Source: an uncultured Clostridia bacterium
Lineage (GTDB): Bacteria > Bacillota > Clostridia > Oscillospirales > Acutalibacteraceae
Direction: 5' to 3'
Assembly: GCA_945224895.1 (NCBI GenBank)
Contig: CALYNW010000080.1
Span: 1 to 5,677 of the forward strand
DNA: 5,677 bases
Shown here: piece by piece, positions 1 through 5,677 of the stretch
Layout of the letters: every line of letters starts with the position of its first letter
Position numbering within the stretch: the stretch's first letter is position 1
The notes under the pieces: generated by a model
Databases searched by the model: none
Seen by the model: the letters and a program-made list of their open reading frames with translations, nothing else
Told to the model about the DNA's origin: nothing
Made by a program: the position numbers and the translations under genes

Positions 1-401
1 AAACCTATGAGGATTTCAAGGAAACCCTATCCCTTGTTGAGGAGGTAAAGGCAACATCTTTGTTCACCTTTATCTATTCCCCGAGAAAGGGTACTCCTGC
101 GGCTGAAATGGACGATCCTGTTCCTGCCGAGGAAAAATCAAGGTGGTTTAAGGAGCTTACCGACTTGCAGGAGAAAATAAGTGCCGAGCAAATGGCACTG
201 CATAAGGGCATAACCTACAAGTGCTACGTTTACGGAAAAGGTAAATTAGGTGATAATTACATTGCCGCCAGAAACGACGGTAATTTGATTATAGAATTTG
301 AGGGTGACGAAAGCCTTATCGGCACCTTTCAAAGCATTAAAGTAACAGAGCCTCTGACTTTTGTTATGAGAGGCGAATTAGTAAAGGAGAAACAATTATG
401 A
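1..401 (+). CDS. miaB: tRNA-2-methylthio-N6-dimethylallyladenosine synthase MiaB, 3' portion
   Basis: This is the C-terminal end of MiaB, the radical-SAM enzyme that adds a methylthio group to i6A37 of tRNAs reading UNN codons. The frame is open from base 3 and the stop is at 399-401, giving 132 visible residues; the [4Fe-4S] cluster domains lie upstream of the window. Visible residues about 20-34 carry the family signature FTFIYSPRKGTPAA, the conserved end of the radical-SAM barrel. A charged helix follows, then a TRAM domain from about residue 66 to 127 (bases about 200-383) ending in the typical FEGDESLIG and VTEPLTF...GELV strands, which bind tRNA. An internal TTG at 60 is only a leucine codon in the signature, not a start. 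The stop overlaps the next start by four bases (ATGA), implying translational coupling. Identification is firm. MiaB rather than MtaB/RimO follows from the TPAA signature and the location. Confidence 0.95.
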   Translation, partial: TYEDFKETLSLVEEVKATSLFTFIYSPRKGTPAAEMDDPVPAEEKSRWFKELTDLQEKISAEQMALHKGITYKCYVYGKGKLGDNYIAARNDGNLIIEFEGDESLIGTFQSIKVTEPLTFVMRGELVKEKQL

Positions 402-808
402 GTATTGAATCAGCACTCAGAGAATTAGGCAAAGAAATTCAGAAGGACGAGCGTTTTATTGCACTTCAGGCTGCTGCAAAGGCAAATGACGCTGACGAAT
501 CAATCCAGCAGATGATGCAGGAGCTTCAGCTTATCTCCCTTAAGTATCAGCAGGAGGCTGAAAAGGGTGAAGAGGCTTCACAGGAGAGAATCGGTGAGCT
601 TCAGCAGGATTATCAGAAGCTTTACGGCGAGATTATGGAAAATGAAAATATGCAGAAGTATTCTGCCGCTGCTTCCGAAATGGAGCAGATGGCACAGTAC
701 ATCAGCGGTATGATTGGACTTTTCTTTGACGGACAGGATGCAGAGACCTGCGAGCTCCCTCAGGATAACTGTACACATGATTGCTGTACCTGCGGTGGAT
801 GTCACTAA
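398..808 (+). CDS. YlbF/YmcA-family protein with cysteine-rich C-terminal tail
   Basis: This 136-residue protein is of the YlbF/YmcA (Com_YlbF) family. Residues 1-110 are almost entirely helical and charged: a first helix of the type ALRELGKEIQKDERF, then a long Gln/Glu-rich helical stretch (about 33-80), then a third helix (about 84-110). The last 20 residues form a tail with Cys118, Cys125, Cys129, Cys130, Cys132 and Cys135 plus His127 and His136, which looks like a metal or Fe-S ligand set. In B. subtilis the paralogues RicA (YmcA) and RicF (YlbF) bind [4Fe-4S] clusters together with RicT (YaaT). That complex assists RNase Y in mRNA maturation and affects competence, biofilm formation and sporulation. 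Lying directly after miaB and before mutS makes this the positional counterpart of ymcA/ricA, but the one family member here may combine both roles, so no symbol is given. The ATG at 398 has AAGGAG at 384-389, eight bases upstream. It is probably cytosolic, with no signal peptide or membrane segment. Function in this organism is inferred. Confidence 0.88.
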   Translation: MSIESALRELGKEIQKDERFIALQAAAKANDADESIQQMMQELQLISLKYQQEAEKGEEASQERIGELQQDYQKLYGEIMENENMQKYSAAASEMEQMAQYISGMIGLFFDGQDAETCELPQDNCTHDCCTCGGCH

Positions 809-837
809 TTGTTAAAATCCCTTTCACTGTGTTAAAT
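809..837 (+). promoter_or_regulatory. candidate sigma-A promoter upstream of mutS
   Basis: Immediately after the stop of the YlbF-family gene, TTGTTA (809-814) matches the -35 consensus TTGACA at 4 of 6 positions. After exactly 17 bases, TTAAAT (832-837) matches the -10 consensus TATAAT at 4 of 6, including the last three bases of A-A-T. There is no proper extended -10 TGn. A start about seven bases downstream would give a leader of about 95 bases before mutS. This could let mutS-mutL be transcribed apart from miaB and the YlbF-family gene. In AT-rich DNA such matches arise by chance, so this is only a candidate. Confidence 0.35.
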
Positions 838-866
838 GTCGGTTGCAGTACAGCTTCACGGCATTT
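834..866 (+). other. imperfect inverted repeat (possible RNA hairpin) in the mutS leader gap
   Basis: AAATGTCG (834-841) can pair with CGGCATTT (859-866) as an eight-pair stem with one T-G wobble and a 17-base loop. No run of T follows the stem, so it does not look like an intrinsic terminator. It overlaps the proposed -10 and start point, so the complete stem would exist only in transcripts reading through from miaB. It may be a processing site, a regulatory element or chance. Confidence 0.25.
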
Positions 867-925
867 GCCTTGTTAAGAGAATTTTACCTAATTAGTTAAA
901 TTCAATTTATTTTTTTGAAATCAAA

Positions 926-931
926 AGGAGG
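926..931 (+). promoter_or_regulatory. mutS ribosome binding site (fixes the start at 939)
   Basis: A full AGGAGG sits seven bases before the ATG at 939. This decides the start in favour of 939 over the in-frame TTG at 915, which would add eight residues (translated from the ribosome binding site itself) and has only a T-rich stretch upstream of it. Confidence 0.9.
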
Positions 932-938
932 AAGAACA

Positions 939-3575
939 ATGAGCAGTAAGGAATCTAAGCTGTCGCCTATGATGGTGCAGTATTTTAACATCAAAACCGA
1001 TTATCCGGATGCAATTCTGTTCTTCCGCCTTGGTGATTTTTATGAGATGTTTTTTGATGATGCCCAAGTTGCTTCTCAGGAGCTGGACCTTGTGCTTACA
1101 GGTAGGGATTGCGGTCAGGGAGAAAGAGCTCCTATGTGCGGTGTTCCATTTCACAGTGCCGACAGCTATATTGCCAAGCTTGTTTCAAGAGGCTATAAGG
1201 TTGCAATATGCGAGCAAATGGAGGACCCTGCAAGTGCAAAGGGTATTGTTAAAAGAGATGTCATAAGAATCATCACCCCCGGTACTGTTATTGAAAGCAG
1301 TATGCTTGAGGACGGTGTTAATAATTATCTCTGCTGTGTTTATGCGGGAGATAAGGAAACAGGCGTTTGCTTTGCAGATGTTTCAACAGGTGAATTTCAT
1401 ATAACCGTTATCGACGGCGACGATGTTCAGAGTAAGCTTCTTAACCAGCTTTCAACATATTCTCCAAAGGAAATTCTTTTAAATTCCAAGGCACTTGACT
1501 ATGATAAGCTTGAGAGTTTTGCAAAGAGGATTGAAGCAGGCGTTGAGGTTCTTGATGACGAAAAATTTGATTTTTCAAATGCCGCAAACGTGGTTATGGA
1601 AACGCTGAAGAAGGAGGAGATTTCCTCCCTTGGAATCGGTCACAGTAAATCGGCTGTCAGTGCTTTAGGAGCGGTAATTTCTTATCTTAAGGAAACTCAG
1701 AGAAAGACTGAAATTGAAGCTCCGTCGGAAATTGAATATTATGACGAAGAACAGTATATGAACCTTGATATAAGTGCAAGACGAAACCTTGAGCTTACAA
1801 GGTCAATGATGACAGGCGATAAAAGACACTCTCTATTGTGGGTTATTGATAAGACAAAAACCGCAATGGGAAAGCGAACAATCAGAGCGTGGCTTGAAAG
1901 ACCGCTTATGTCTGTGGCAAGAATAACCAAAAGGCAGAATGCAGTCGGAGAGCTTGTTGACAATCCTATGATGCGTGACAGCGTCAGAGAGGCTTTGATA
2001 GGCGTCAGCGATATTGAAAGGCTGATGACAAGAATTGTCTACGGCACCGCAAATGCCAAGGAGCTTAAATCACTTCAAGCGACTATTGAGAGATTGCCTG
2101 CCGTTAAATCGGCACTTGAAAATTTCTCCTGTGCTATGCTTAAAGAAATTTACAGTGGTATTGATTTGCTTGAGGATGTCAGAGAGCTTATTGATAAAGC
2201 AATAGTTGATGAGCCGCCGTTTACGGTACGTGAGGGCGGAATGATAAAAGAGGGCTTTAACAGTGAGCTTGATGAGCTTAAAGCCATAATGACTGACGGT
2301 GCGGGAATAATTGTCTCAATAGAAAATGAGCAGAGAGAAAAAACAGGTATTCCAAAATTAAGAGTAGGCTACAACAAGGTTTTTGGCTACTATATTGAGG
2401 TAACAAATTCCTACAAGGATATGGTGCCTGATACGTATATCAGAAAGCAGACACTTACAAACTGTGAAAGATATATAACTCAAGAGCTTAAGGATTTAGA
2501 GGGCAGAATAATCGGTGCTAAGGACAGAAGCGTAGGGCTCGAATATGAGCTTCTCTGCTCTGTCAGAGAAACGGTTTCTGCCGAGCTTAGCAGACTTCAA
2601 ATGACGGCAAAGAGTATTGCAACCCTTGATGCTATTGCATCTCTTGCTCAGGTTGCCGTTAATAATAACTACACCTGCCCGGTAATTTCAAATGACGGCG
2701 TTATTGATATTAAGGACGGCAGACACCCTGTTGTTGAAGCCCTACTTGACGGTGCTCCCTTTGTTCCTAACGATACGCTTCTTGATACTGATGAAAACAG
2801 ATGTGCAATCATAACAGGACCGAATATGGCAGGTAAATCCACATATATGAGGCAGATTGCTCTTATTTCACTTCTTGCCCAGATAGGCTCCTTTGTTCCT
2901 GCAAGAAGTGCAAGGCTTGGTATAGTTGATGCAATATTTACAAGAGTAGGTGCCAGCGATGACCTTGCCACAGGTCAGTCTACCTTTATGGTTGAGATGA
3001 ACGAGGTTTCCACAATTCTTAAAAATGCGACATCTTCATCACTAATTATTCTTGATGAAATCGGCAGAGGAACATCCACCTTTGACGGTATGAGCATTGC
3101 AAGGGCAGTCCTTGAATATGTCTGCAAAAAGAAAACCCTCGGTGCAAAGGCTTTGTTTGCTACCCATTATCACGAGCTTACCGATATGGAGGGTATGCTT
3201 GACGGCGTTAAGAATTATTCAATCGCCGTTAAGAAAAGAGGAGACGATATAACCTTTCTCCGCAGAATTGTACGTGGCGGAGCCGACCAAAGCTTCGGTA
3301 TTGAGGTTGCAAAGCTTGCAGGTGTTCCCGATACTGTTGTTAAGCGTGCAAAGGTAATTCTTAAGGAGCTTGAAAGGAACGCTGTCAAAATCGAATTTAA
3401 AGCAGAGGACAGCATTATCGAGGAGGAAGAAAGCGATATTCAGTATAACTTTACCGCTAAGGGTAAGGACGAAATACTTGAGATTTTAAAAACAGTTGAT
3501 GTTAATACGCTTACTCCTATCGAAGCAATGCAAACTCTTTATGATTTAAAGAAAAAGGCTATTGAGTTAGAATAA
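939..3575 (+). CDS. mutS: DNA mismatch repair protein MutS
   Basis: MutS scans DNA for mispairs and small loops, then becomes an ATP-bound sliding clamp that recruits MutL. From the ATG at 939 it has 878 residues, about the usual MutS1 length. Domains in order: mismatch-binding domain (about 1-125) with the Phe-X-Glu wedge at Phe34-Tyr35-Glu36 inside GDFYEMF; connector domain (about 130-255); core/lever and clamp domains (about 265-560), including GYNKVFGYYIEV at 477-488; ABC-type ATPase (about 565-800). The ATPase has Walker A GPNMAGKST at 627-635, Walker B and signature LDEIGRGTST at 705-714 with Asp706-Glu707, and the ATHYHELT His at 743. A helix-turn-helix dimer segment containing QSFGIEVAKLAGVP follows. 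Near the C-terminus QYNFTA (835-840) occupies the place of the beta-clamp-binding motif (QLSLF-like in relatives) but is degenerate. The last helical segment, LTPIEAMQTLYDLK, is typical of the family's C-terminal end. No catalytic residue is missing and no frameshift is seen. mutL follows after 35 bases, very likely on the same transcript. Confidence 0.98.
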   Translation: MSSKESKLSPMMVQYFNIKTDYPDAILFFRLGDFYEMFFDDAQVASQELDLVLTGRDCGQGERAPMCGVPFHSADSYIAKLVSRGYKVAICEQMEDPASAKGIVKRDVIRIITPGTVIESSMLEDGVNNYLCCVYAGDKETGVCFADVSTGEFHITVIDGDDVQSKLLNQLSTYSPKEILLNSKALDYDKLESFAKRIEAGVEVLDDEKFDFSNAANVVMETLKKEEISSLGIGHSKSAVSALGAVISYLKETQRKTEIEAPSEIEYYDEEQYMNLDISARRNLELTRSMMTGDKRHSLLWVIDKTKTAMGKRTIRAWLERPLMSVARITKRQNAVGELVDNPMMRDSVREALIGVSDIERLMTRIVYGTANAKELKSLQATIERLPAVKSALENFSCAMLKEIYSGIDLLEDVRELIDKAIVDEPPFTVREGGMIKEGFNSELDELKAIMTDGAGIIVSIENEQREKTGIPKLRVGYNKVFGYYIEVTNSYKDMVPDTYIRKQTLTNCERYITQELKDLEGRIIGAKDRSVGLEYELLCSVRETVSAELSRLQMTAKSIATLDAIASLAQVAVNNNYTCPVISNDGVIDIKDGRHPVVEALLDGAPFVPNDTLLDTDENRCAIITGPNMAGKSTYMRQIALISLLAQIGSFVPARSARLGIVDAIFTRVGASDDLATGQSTFMVEMNEVSTILKNATSSSLIILDEIGRGTSTFDGMSIARAVLEYVCKKKTLGAKALFATHYHELTDMEGMLDGVKNYSIAVKKRGDDITFLRRIVRGGADQSFGIEVAKLAGVPDTVVKRAKVILKELERNAVKIEFKAEDSIIEEEESDIQYNFTAKGKDEILEILKTVDVNTLTPIEAMQTLYDLKKKAIELE

Positions 3576-3596
3576 ATAGCAAAAAATTTTGATGAA

Positions 3597-3601
3597 AGGA
3601 G
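3597..3601 (+). promoter_or_regulatory. mutL ribosome binding site, within a possible start-region fold
   Basis: AGGAG at 3597-3601 lies nine bases before the GTG at 3611. No earlier in-frame start exists, because an in-frame TGA sits at 3593-3595; this supports GTG as the true start. The motif is itself half of a small hairpin: GGAG (3598-3601) with CTCC (3605-3608) around a TGG loop. Confidence 0.8.
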
Positions 3602-3603
3602 TG

Positions 3604-3677
3604 GCTCCACGTGCCTGAGATAAATGTTGTTCCAAAGGAAAGATATCAGCTTTTAGCAGCAGTCGAGGTCGTGGAGC
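3604..3677 (+). other. long-range complement covering the mutL start codon
   Basis: GCTCCACG (3604-3611), which includes the first base of the GTG start, is a perfect eight-base complement of CGTGGAGC (3670-3677) within the codons for the VVERP motif, enclosing 58 bases. It shares CTCC with the short ribosome-binding-site hairpin, so the two pairings exclude each other. Both would reduce initiation. The downstream arm is coding-constrained, so coincidence is quite possible. Confidence 0.25.
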
Positions 3678-5497
3678 GTCCTTCATCAATCGTTAAGGAA
3701 ATGATTGAAAATTCCATTGACGCAAATGCTAAAAATATCACCGTTGAAATTCAAAACGGCGGCTCAACATATATCAGAATAACCGATGACGGCTGCGGAA
3801 TTGAACGCAGTCAGGTTAAAAAGGTTTTTGTCCCCCACGCAACAAGTAAGATTTCGGTAAAAGAGGATTTAGATGCTATCGGAACATTGGGCTTCAGAGG
3901 TGAAGCAATGGCTTCTATCGGAGCTGTTGCAAAGGTTGAGCTTCTTACAAAGGGCGAAAATGAAAATATCGGCACAAGATATGAAATAGTAGGCGGTGAA
4001 GAAATCTCTATTGATGATGCAGGCTGTCCAAAGGGTACGACAATAGTTGTCAGAGATATTTTCTTTAACACTCCTGCAAGAATGAAATTTCTCAAAAAGG
4101 ATGTAACCGAGGGAAATTCCGTTGCCGGTGTTGTTGACAGAATGGCAATATCCCACCCTGAGATTTCTTTCAGATTTATCCGTGACGGTAAGCAGACTCT
4201 TATTACCTCGGGAAACGGCGATTTAAAATCTGCAATTTATTCTGTTTTCGGAAAAGAGGTCAGCGACGGCTTAATACCTGTTGATTATTCCTATGAAAAT
4301 ATGAGGGTGTCAGGCTATGTATCAAAGCCTACCGCCTCAAGAAAAAGCAGAGCAATGCAGTTTTTCTTTATTAATGAAAGACTTGTTAAATCCGCAACAG
4401 CAATGGCGGCACTTGAGCAGGCTTATAAAAATTCGATTATGGTTGGGCGTTTTCCTATGTGCGTGCTGAATGTTGAAATCAATCCATCACAGGTTGATGT
4501 AAATGTTCATCCCGCAAAAATAGAGGTGCGCTTTGCCAACGAAAAGCCTATTTTTGATTTGATTTATTACGGCGTAAAAACCGCCGTTGAGGCTGACAGG
4601 ACGGTTAAGGAAGCCGATTTTTCTCCCACACTTGAGGATATCTATTCCTCCGTAAAGGTGCCTGAACGAAAGGAACAGACTTATTCCGCAAGGCTTGATT
4701 TTTTCAAAAAGAAGGAGGAGCCACCTGTTCAGCAGACCTTTAGGTCGATGACCTCGGTTGAATTTAATCAGAGCCTTAATTCAAGCCGTCAGGTTTATGA
4801 AAAAGCAGAGGAAATAAAAAATAATAACGAAAAGGTAAAAAAGCCTTTCAGTGATATTGATATTGAATTTGAGGAAAACACACCTGTCAGCGAAGCAGTC
4901 GAAACCCCTGTTATAAATGATGAAAAGCCGGTCGAAGACTTTATCCTGATAGGCGAAGCCTTTAAGACATATTTGATTGTTGAAATCGGTAAAGAGCTTT
5001 ACTTTATTGATAAGCATGCCGCCCACGAAAGAATGAACTTTGAAAAGTTTAAGTCACAGGATACTGTGGAAACACAGATGCTTTTAAGTCCTGAGGCAGT
5101 TAATCTTACAAAAGAGGAGTTTTCCGAATTCTCGGAAAATATTGACCTTGTGAGAAAATGCGGCTTTGAGGTTGAGGAGTTTGGCGAAAGCTCCGTAATA
5201 GTCAGGGCGGTGCCTTCCCTTGTGGGCGACAGCGATGTTAAGGATTTAATTCTTGAAATTGCGCAAAAGCTTATGGAGCATAAAACTGATATTGTCCCTG
5301 ATAAAATCGACTGGATATATCATTCCGCCTCCTGCAGGGGTGCCGTTAAGGCGGGGGATTATACTTCAAGAGAGGAGCAGGAGCTGTTTGTTAAAAAGCT
5401 GCTTTCCATGCCTGAAATAAGATTTTGTCCCCACGGCAGACCTGTATTTATAAAAATCTCAAAATACGATATTGAAAAGCAGTTCGGCAGAGTTTAA
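3611..5497 (+). CDS. mutL: DNA mismatch repair protein MutL (endonuclease-type)
   Basis: MutL couples mismatch recognition by MutS to strand incision and excision. The GTG-started protein has 628 residues. The N-terminal GHKL ATPase has motif I with Glu30 and Asn34 ([10 protein letters not shown]), motif II DDGCGI at 59-64, HATSKI at 76-81, GFRGEA at 94-99, GTT at 142-144 and NTPARMKFL at 153-161. The transducer domain ends with VDVNVHPAK; its Lys303 is the ATP-contacting lysine of the family. A polar, Lys/Glu-rich linker spans about 340-443. The C-terminal domain (444-628) keeps the endonuclease site: DKHAAHER at 467-474 (DxHAxxExxxxE pattern with Glu473 and Glu478), the Cys575 motif [14 protein letters not shown] at 606-611 and a terminal FGRV. 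It is therefore a nicking MutL, as in bacteria lacking MutH. QMLLSP (489-494) resembles the B. subtilis clamp-binding motif. Oddities: Val18 replaces the near-invariant Gly of AAGEVV, Arg11 sits where a hydrophobic residue is usual, Pro75 precedes HATSKI, and NER (255-257) replaces NGR. Confidence 0.97.
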   Translation: MPEINVVPKERYQLLAAVEVVERPSSIVKEMIENSIDANAKNITVEIQNGGSTYIRITDDGCGIERSQVKKVFVPHATSKISVKEDLDAIGTLGFRGEAMASIGAVAKVELLTKGENENIGTRYEIVGGEEISIDDAGCPKGTTIVVRDIFFNTPARMKFLKKDVTEGNSVAGVVDRMAISHPEISFRFIRDGKQTLITSGNGDLKSAIYSVFGKEVSDGLIPVDYSYENMRVSGYVSKPTASRKSRAMQFFFINERLVKSATAMAALEQAYKNSIMVGRFPMCVLNVEINPSQVDVNVHPAKIEVRFANEKPIFDLIYYGVKTAVEADRTVKEADFSPTLEDIYSSVKVPERKEQTYSARLDFFKKKEEPPVQQTFRSMTSVEFNQSLNSSRQVYEKAEEIKNNNEKVKKPFSDIDIEFEENTPVSEAVETPVINDEKPVEDFILIGEAFKTYLIVEIGKELYFIDKHAAHERMNFEKFKSQDTVETQMLLSPEAVNLTKEEFSEFSENIDLVRKCGFEVEEFGESSVIVRAVPSLVGDSDVKDLILEIAQKLMEHKTDIVPDKIDWIYHSASCRGAVKAGDYTSREEQELFVKKLLSMPEIRFCPHGRPVFIKISKYDIEKQFGRV

Positions 5498-5498
5498 T

Positions 5499-5677
5499 AT
5501 GGATAACAAAATTATAGTTGTTGCAGGACCTACCGCCTCAGGCAAAACCTCCTTGGGTATTGAAATTGCAAGGGCGGTAAACGGAGAAATAATCTGTGCC
5601 GATTCTATGCAGGTTTATAAGAATATGCCTATTGCCACAGCCGCTCCCACAAAGGAGGAGCAAAGCAGGGTCAGGCA
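5499..5677 (+). CDS. miaA: tRNA dimethylallyltransferase MiaA, 5' portion
   Basis: This is the N-terminal end of MiaA, which transfers the dimethylallyl group from DMAPP to N6 of A37 in tRNAs reading UNN codons, the step before MiaB. The frame runs from the ATG at 5499 to the window edge (59 complete codons). Residues 1-20 give a beta strand and P-loop, [18 protein letters not shown], with Lys17 and Thr18. [10 protein letters not shown] follows, containing the conserved Asp-Ser-Met-Gln segment that contacts substrate, and then [10 protein letters not shown], which corresponds to the more usual IGTAKPTxEE. The start lies one base after the mutL TAA and no clear ribosome binding site precedes it, so translation is probably coupled to mutL termination. 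Adjacent mutL-miaA is also known from enterobacteria. Identification is firm although the tRNA-binding and catalytic remainder is outside the window. Confidence 0.95.
   Translation, partial: MDNKIIVVAGPTASGKTSLGIEIARAVNGEIICADSMQVYKNMPIATAAPTKEEQSRVR

Noticed and set aside
60..401. A separate small gene starting at TTG 60
   Set aside because: The frame is open to base 3 and the upstream codons continue the MiaB sequence, so this is the tail of miaB and not an independent gene.
880..916. Intrinsic terminator: AATTT/AAATT stem (880-884/898-902) followed by a T-rich run
   Set aside because: The stem is short, almost all A-T with mismatches and has no GC core; a T-run before a ribosome binding site in AT-rich DNA is common. 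I could not support termination here.
915..938. Upstream TTG start for mutS
   Set aside because: The extra eight residues would be translated from the AGGAGG itself, and the ATG at 939 has ideal spacing.
2669..2971. 100-codon open frame on the minus strand within mutS
   Set aside because: It lies wholly opposite the MutS ATPase coding sequence, has no recognisable domain and fits a codon-bias shadow.
3632..3670. A compensated pair of frameshifts explaining the odd MutL residues 9-18
   Set aside because: The alternative frame gives [12 protein letters not shown] residues that fit the family no better, while the actual frame keeps YQL-AA-EVVERP; simple base substitutions explain it more economically.
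3811..4156. Two overlapping minus-strand open frames opposite mutL
   Set aside because: They overlap each other and the conserved GHKL coding sequence, have no recognisable family and no supporting context.
1..5677. A novel mobile, defence or CRISPR-type system
   Set aside because: All coding capacity is taken by recognised housekeeping genes; no direct-repeat arrays, transposase, integrase or attachment-like repeats were seen.

Overview
The window is a tightly packed, single-strand block of housekeeping genes in the order miaB (3' end), a YlbF/YmcA-family gene with a cysteine-rich tail, mutS, mutL, miaA (5' end). All read on the + strand, and almost every base is coding. Protein style, the gene order, strong AGGAGG-type ribosome binding sites, moderate-to-low GC by eye and the MutL/MutS sequence character point to a Firmicute of class Clostridia, most plausibly a gut-type Oscillospirales/Ruminococcaceae member. 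That placement is an inference from recognition, not from a search. The same core order (miaB, ymcA, then mutS-mutL) is known from Bacillus subtilis, where cotE lies between ymcA and mutS. Here that place holds only a 130-base gap.

Layout: bases 1-401 encode the end of the MiaB radical-SAM methylthiotransferase, including its TRAM RNA-binding domain. It overlaps by four bases (ATGA) the 136-residue YlbF-family protein (398-808). Bases 809-938 are non-coding and hold a candidate sigma-A promoter, an imperfect hairpin and the mutS ribosome binding site. mutS (939-3575) and mutL (3611-5497) are both full length and carry the expected catalytic motifs. mutL is separated from mutS by 35 bases that can fold around its ribosome binding site and GTG start. 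miaA begins one base after the mutL stop and runs off the window.

Functionally, MutS recognises mismatches and MutL supplies the ATP-switched endonuclease, so the centre is a complete methyl-independent mismatch repair pair. It is flanked by the two consecutive enzymes of the ms2i6A37 tRNA modification: MiaA adds the isopentenyl group and MiaB then methylthiolates the base. The YlbF-family protein is the positional counterpart of B. subtilis RicA (YmcA), part of the Fe-S-binding RicAFT complex that works with RNase Y.

I found no mobile element, CRISPR array, rRNA/tRNA gene or novel multi-gene system. The points most worth a second look are a missing, otherwise near-invariant glycine in MutL motif I, the six-cysteine tail of the YlbF-family protein, and the possible secondary structure over the mutL start.
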